Assembly: GCA_050946055.1 (NCBI GenBank)
Contig: JBMNUB010000002.1
Coordinates: forward strand, 1 to 64,000
Direction of reading: 5' to 3'
Origin: Fimadaptatus sp050946055
Lineage (GTDB): Bacteria > Bacillota > Clostridia > Christensenellales > Aristaeellaceae
Length of the DNA stretch: 64,000 nt
Below the pieces are notes generated by a model, which searched no databases, was not told the DNA's origin, and was given only the letters and a program-made list of their open reading frames with translations. Positions 60,663 through 64,000 of this stretch are shown here, piece by piece (the first letter of the stretch is position 1; each line of letters starts with the position of its first letter). The translations under genes and the position numbers were made by a program.

Positions 60663-63035
60663 ATGAAAGCTGTGATTATGGCCGGTGGCGAGGGCGCGCG
60701 CCTGCGCCCGCTGACCTGCGACATGCCCAAGCCCATGATGCCCGTGCTGGACAGGCCGATATTGGAATACGCGCTGCGCCTGCTGAGGCGGCACGGCATC
60801 GTGCGCGCCGCGATAACGCTGGGCTACATGCCAGACCGCGTGCGCGACTTCTTCGGCACGGGCGCGGAACTGGGCATGGAGCTGGAGTACTTTGTCGAAA
60901 AGCAGCCGCTGGGTACGGCGGGCGGCGTAAAGGCGGCGGCGGGCTTTCTTGACGAGACGTTCATTGTGCTGTCGGGCGACGGACTGACCGACTGCGACAT
61001 AAGCGCCGCGCTGGACTTCCACAGGCGCAAGTGCGCGGATATAACCATGGTGCTAAAGCGCGTGCCTGTGCCGCTGGAGTACGGCGTCGTGGAGACCGAC
61101 GAGGGCGGTCGCGTGCGCCGCTTTGTGGAAAAGCCGGGCTGGGGCGAGGTGTTCACCGACACCGTGAACACCGGCATATACATAATGGAACCGCATGTGC
61201 TGGAGATGATACCCAAGGGACAGTACGACTTCGGGCGGCAGCTGCTGCCCGAGGCAGTGCGGCAGGGACATGCGGTATACGGCTGGGTTATGGGCGGCTA
61301 TTGGTGCGACATAGGCGATACTGCCGCCTATGCTCAGGCCAACTTCGATGCGCTGACCGGGCGCGTGGACGGCGTGCGCGAGGCGCTGGGGCTGGAAAGC
61401 TGGCCCGAGGACGGCATAGTGACAATGCCGGGCGCTATGGTAAGCGAGCATGCGCATGTGACCGCGCCCTGCTTTATAGGCGAGCACTGCGTAATCGAGG
61501 CCGGCGCGAGCGTGGGCGAACTGAGCGTCATAGGAGGCGGCAGCAATGTATCCGGTCAGGCGGGCATAAAGCACAGCGTGGTTATGAGCGGCACGCATCT
61601 GGGCGCGGGCGCACAGCTGCGCGGCGCGGTGCTGGGGCGCGAATGCGCGCTGGGCAGCGGCGCGTGCGTGTACGAGCACGGCGTGCTGGGCGACAGGGTG
61701 GAGCTGGGCGAGCGCGCGGCGATAATGCCGGGCGTAAAGGTATGGCCGCGCAAGAAGGCCGCGCCCGGCGCAAGGCTGGAGCAGAATCTGGTCTGGGGCG
61801 GCGAACGCGGCGCGCTGTTCGGCATGCGCGGCGCGGCGCTGGATACGCCCGGCCAGGCCGTGCTGCTGGGTCAGGCATATGCGGCTGCGGGCGCGCGTGA
61901 AGTCGTGCTGACCCGCGCGCGCGGCGGCAGGGCCGAGGCCATGGCCAATGCGTTCATGGCGGGGCTGAGCGCGCAGGGCGCGAGGGTGTTTGACGTGGGC
62001 GAAGCCATAGTGCCGGAGCTGCGCGCGCTTATAGGCATGCTGGGCGCAGCGGGCGCGCACATAGGTGAGGGCGGCGCGACGCTGCTGGACGAGCGCGGAC
62101 TGCCGCCCGATTCTGAGCGCGAGCGCCGCATAGAAACGCTGTTCATGCGGCAGGACTTCGCGCGGCCGTTCGCGCTGGGCTGTCCCGCCGCCGAGCCGGT
62201 AGTGCTGCCCGACGACTTCTTCGTGCGTAGGCTGCTTATGCGCCTGCCCGATGTGGACATGCGCGATGCTCCGGGCGTGGCGCTGATGTGCGAGCCGGGC
62301 GCGGTGTGTGCGCGCGCCGAAGCGCTGCTGCGTGCGCTGGGCGCGAGCTATCACGTGTGCGCGCCGATGCTGTTTGAGAACACGCTGCGCCGGGGCGAGG
62401 TGGGATTCGTGCCGGATGAACTGGGCGAGACGCTGCGCATATGCGATGCCGAGGGCATGCTCTCCGAACAGGAACAGCTGGAGCTGATGACGCTGATTGC
62501 GCTGGAGAGCGGCGCAAACGAGATATGCGTGCCGATAGGCTCAACGCGCGCGCTGGAGGACGTGGCGGCCTCGCGCGGCGCGGCGCTGAGATACACACGC
62601 CATTCCCCGGCGGAGCGGCTGGGCGCAATGCTGGACATGCAGCCCGAGGCGCGCGGCGATGTGCAGGCGGGGCTGCACTTCGACGCGCTGTACGCCATGG
62701 CGCAGGTGCTGATACTGATGACACGCCGCCAGCTGCCGCTGCGCACGCTGACCGAGGACTATCCGCAGGTGTACAGGCGCACCTCCGCCGTGCCGGTCGC
62801 GGGCGCGGAGCGCGGGCGCATACTGCGCGTGCTGCGCGGCATGGAGGCATCGGCTGAGTTCATGGACGGGCTGTATATGAAGCGCGAGGACGGCTTTGCA
62901 TGGATAAGCCCGGACGCGCACGGCGACATGCGCGTGGTGTGCGAGGCGCGCGACAGCGATGCGGCGCGCAGACTGTGCGATGACTACACGGGCAAACTGC
63001 GCGCCATACTCAGAGAGCCGGGCGGGGTGATGTGA
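60663..63035 (+). CDS. Sugar nucleotidyltransferase fused to degenerate phosphomannomutase
   Basis: A 790-residue fusion. The N-terminal domain (1-235) is a mannose-1-phosphate guanylyltransferase-like enzyme: MKAVIMAGGEGARLRPLTCD, the KPMMPVLDRPILEYAL segment, SGDGLTDCDI and GYWCDIGDTAAY. A hexapeptide-type left-handed helix follows (about 255-370). Residues about 385-790 align in order with a phosphomannomutase/phosphoglucomutase but lack its marks: the TASHNP phosphoserine loop is replaced by GAHIGEGGATLLDERG, the DGDR metal loop and the SGTEP phosphate loop are also absent. This C-terminal part is likely non-catalytic, as in related clostridial fusions. GCGGAGGAG is close before the ATG. 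Confidence 0.87.
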   Translation: MKAVIMAGGEGARLRPLTCDMPKPMMPVLDRPILEYALRLLRRHGIVRAAITLGYMPDRVRDFFGTGAELGMELEYFVEKQPLGTAGGVKAAAGFLDETFIVLSGDGLTDCDISAALDFHRRKCADITMVLKRVPVPLEYGVVETDEGGRVRRFVEKPGWGEVFTDTVNTGIYIMEPHVLEMIPKGQYDFGRQLLPEAVRQGHAVYGWVMGGYWCDIGDTAAYAQANFDALTGRVDGVREALGLESWPEDGIVTMPGAMVSEHAHVTAPCFIGEHCVIEAGASVGELSVIGGGSNVSGQAGIKHSVVMSGTHLGAGAQLRGAVLGRECALGSGACVYEHGVLGDRVELGERAAIMPGVKVWPRKKAAPGARLEQNLVWGGERGALFGMRGAALDTPGQAVLLGQAYAAAGAREVVLTRARGGRAEAMANAFMAGLSAQGARVFDVGEAIVPELRALIGMLGAAGAHIGEGGATLLDERGLPPDSERERRIETLFMRQDFARPFALGCPAAEPVVLPDDFFVRRLLMRLPDVDMRDAPGVALMCEPGAVCARAEALLRALGASYHVCAPMLFENTLRRGEVGFVPDELGETLRICDAEGMLSEQEQLELMTLIALESGANEICVPIGSTRALEDVAASRGAALRYTRHSPAERLGAMLDMQPEARGDVQAGLHFDALYAMAQVLILMTRRQLPLRTLTEDYPQVYRRTSAVPVAGAERGRILRVLRGMEASAEFMDGLYMKREDGFAWISPDAHGDMRVVCEARDSDAARRLCDDYTGKLRAILREPGGVM

Positions 63036-63036
63036 G

Positions 63037-64000
63037 TTGCTGTATGCAGGCGTGGCGCTGGGGTTTCTGGGGGCGCTGCTGGGGCTGGCAATAAGCGTGG
63101 CGGCGCTGCTGGGAGCGCTGCTGGGCAGGCTGACCGGAGGCGCGCTGAGCATGGGCGCGGCGGGCGTGGCGCTCGTGATATCGTTGGTGGCGCTGGCGGG
63201 CGCGGTGAACATGCGCAGGCATTGGCGCGCGGGGGCGCTGCTTGATGCGCTGTGCGGCGGGCTGGGCATGCTGGCGCTGCCTGAGTACTACCTTGCGCCC
63301 GCGCTGACGCTGCTCATGCCCGCCGCCATATACGTGGCTGCCGACATACTTGCGCGGCGGCGCGCGGCGCGGCAAGTCGTACAGGCGGCAATAAAGGCGC
63401 GCGAGGATATCGCCGGGCAGGATGAGGTGAACGCGGCGGATGGCGCAGTGGACGGTATGACAGGCAGCGAGGTGGACAATGCGGCGAACGGCACATATGA
63501 TGATGCGATATCGGAAATGGCGGTGCATGCGAGCGGTCAGGAATGCGATGCGAGCAATAATGCGGATGAAACGGCAGTGCATGCGGTCGAAGCAAGAGGT
63601 GAAGCCGATGTATTCGAGCCGTCTTTGATTGACACGGGCAAGGGTGAGCGCGACAGGCTGTATGAAGTCGAAGCGCCAAAGAGCGAAGCGGACGAGTGCG
63701 AGTGTGACAAATCGTATGAAGTTGAATCGCATGCAAGCGACGCGGACGAGCGCGAGCATGACAAGCCGTATGAAGCCGAATCGCATGCGAGCGAAGTGAA
63801 TGAGCGCGAGCGCGACAAACCGCATGAAGTCGAATCGCATGCGAGCGAAGCGGATGAGTGCGAGCATGACAAGCCGTATGAAGTAGAATTGCTTTCGAGC
63901 GACGCGGACGAGCGCGAGCATGACAAGCCGTATGAAGTCGAATCGCATGCGAGCGACGCACACGAGCGCGAGCATGACAAACCGCATGAAGTCGAGCCGT
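63037..64000 (+). CDS. Membrane protein with repetitive acidic tail, cut by window end
   Basis: Open from TTG 63037 to the window edge (321 codons), with no stop. The start is inferred from GGGGTGA 7 bases upstream, one base after the previous stop. Residues 1-110 hold three or four helices (LLYAGVALGFLGALLGLAIS, then GAAGVALVISLVALAGAVNM, then LGMLALPEYYLAPALTLLMP). A charged region follows, then from 63661 an 18-residue repeat (YEVESHASDADEREHDKP type) in six full copies plus a partial one. The family is unknown; the true C terminus lies outside the window. Confidence 0.72.
   Translation, partial: MLYAGVALGFLGALLGLAISVAALLGALLGRLTGGALSMGAAGVALVISLVALAGAVNMRRHWRAGALLDALCGGLGMLALPEYYLAPALTLLMPAAIYVAADILARRRAARQVVQAAIKAREDIAGQDEVNAADGAVDGMTGSEVDNAANGTYDDAISEMAVHASGQECDASNNADETAVHAVEARGEADVFEPSLIDTGKGERDRLYEVEAPKSEADECECDKSYEVESHASDADEREHDKPYEAESHASEVNERERDKPHEVESHASEADECEHDKPYEVELLSSDADEREHDKPYEVESHASDAHEREHDKPHEVEP
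63661..64000 (+). repeat. 54-bp coding tandem repeat
   Basis: Copies begin at 63661, 63715, 63769, 63823, 63877 and 63931, with a seventh started at 63985. Each encodes 18 residues of the pattern Y/H-E-V-E-S-H-A-S-x-A-D-E-x-E-x-D-K-P. Substitutions are scattered, so the array is not brand new. Confidence 0.92.

Overview
The window looks like the chromosome of a GC-rich Bacillota/Clostridia, probably an uncultured gut lineage near Christensenellales (taxon is inference, low confidence). Reasons: the Gram-positive housekeeping order tmcAL / pta-ackA-DUF177-rpmF-plsX-acpP-rnc-smc-ftsY-ylxM-ffh-rpsP-khpA-rimM-trmD-rplS-rbgA-rnhB-yraN-comM-dprA-topA-trmFO-hslV-hslU; strong Shine-Dalgarno sites; consensus sigma-A promoters; and a YesN/YesM-type two-component pair beside an LplABC-type sugar transporter. 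An unusual trait is heavy use of the Ile codon ATA in a GC-rich genome.

Layout. 1-2400: an unknown membrane protein and tmcAL on the minus strand. 2561-7941: acetate pathway (pta, ackA) followed by DUF177, L32, fatty-acid/phospholipid genes plsX and acpP, and rnc. 8045-20126: a nucleotidyltransferase-like protein, smc, a 39-bp tandem repeat, ftsY, an unknown membrane protein, the SRP genes ylxM-ffh, then rpsP, khpA, a GNAT gene, rimM and trmD. 20267-25232: an accessory insert (GH99/WbsX-like protein, membrane protein, secreted protein, asparaginase). 25823-28554: backbone resumes with rplS, rbgA, rnhB, yraN. 29078-45592: a large accessory block with a 1303-residue double GT-C glycosyltransferase, a MATE exporter, a DUF262 protein, a five-gene sugar uptake and catabolism operon and its divergent two-component system. 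45700-55858: comM, an epimerase-like gene, dprA, topA, trmFO, hslV, hslU. 55859-64000: secreted proteins, an ECF sigma/anti-sigma operon, a nucleotidyltransferase fused to a degenerate phosphomannomutase, and a membrane protein with a repetitive acidic tail cut by the window end.

How parts fit together. pta-ackA interconvert acetyl-CoA and acetate, and tmcAL next door uses acetate to modify tRNA. plsX-acpP are preceded by an extended -10 promoter overlapped by a perfect palindrome, a likely lipid-gene operator. The solute-binding protein, two permeases, sugar isomerase-like protein and Gfo/Idh oxidoreductase form one transcription direction, with the response regulator and kinase divergent. 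ECF sigma, its membrane anti-sigma factor and a secreted protein sharing the anti-sigma C-terminal domain form a cell-envelope signalling unit.

The most unusual items are the double GT-C fusion with two carbohydrate-binding-like domains, the pentapeptide-repeat tail on TrmD cut by an in-frame stop, the second expanding repeat tail at the window end, paired 17-bp hairpins between convergent genes, and a structured intergenic repeat element near 48650-48915. No tRNA, rRNA, CRISPR array or transposase was seen.
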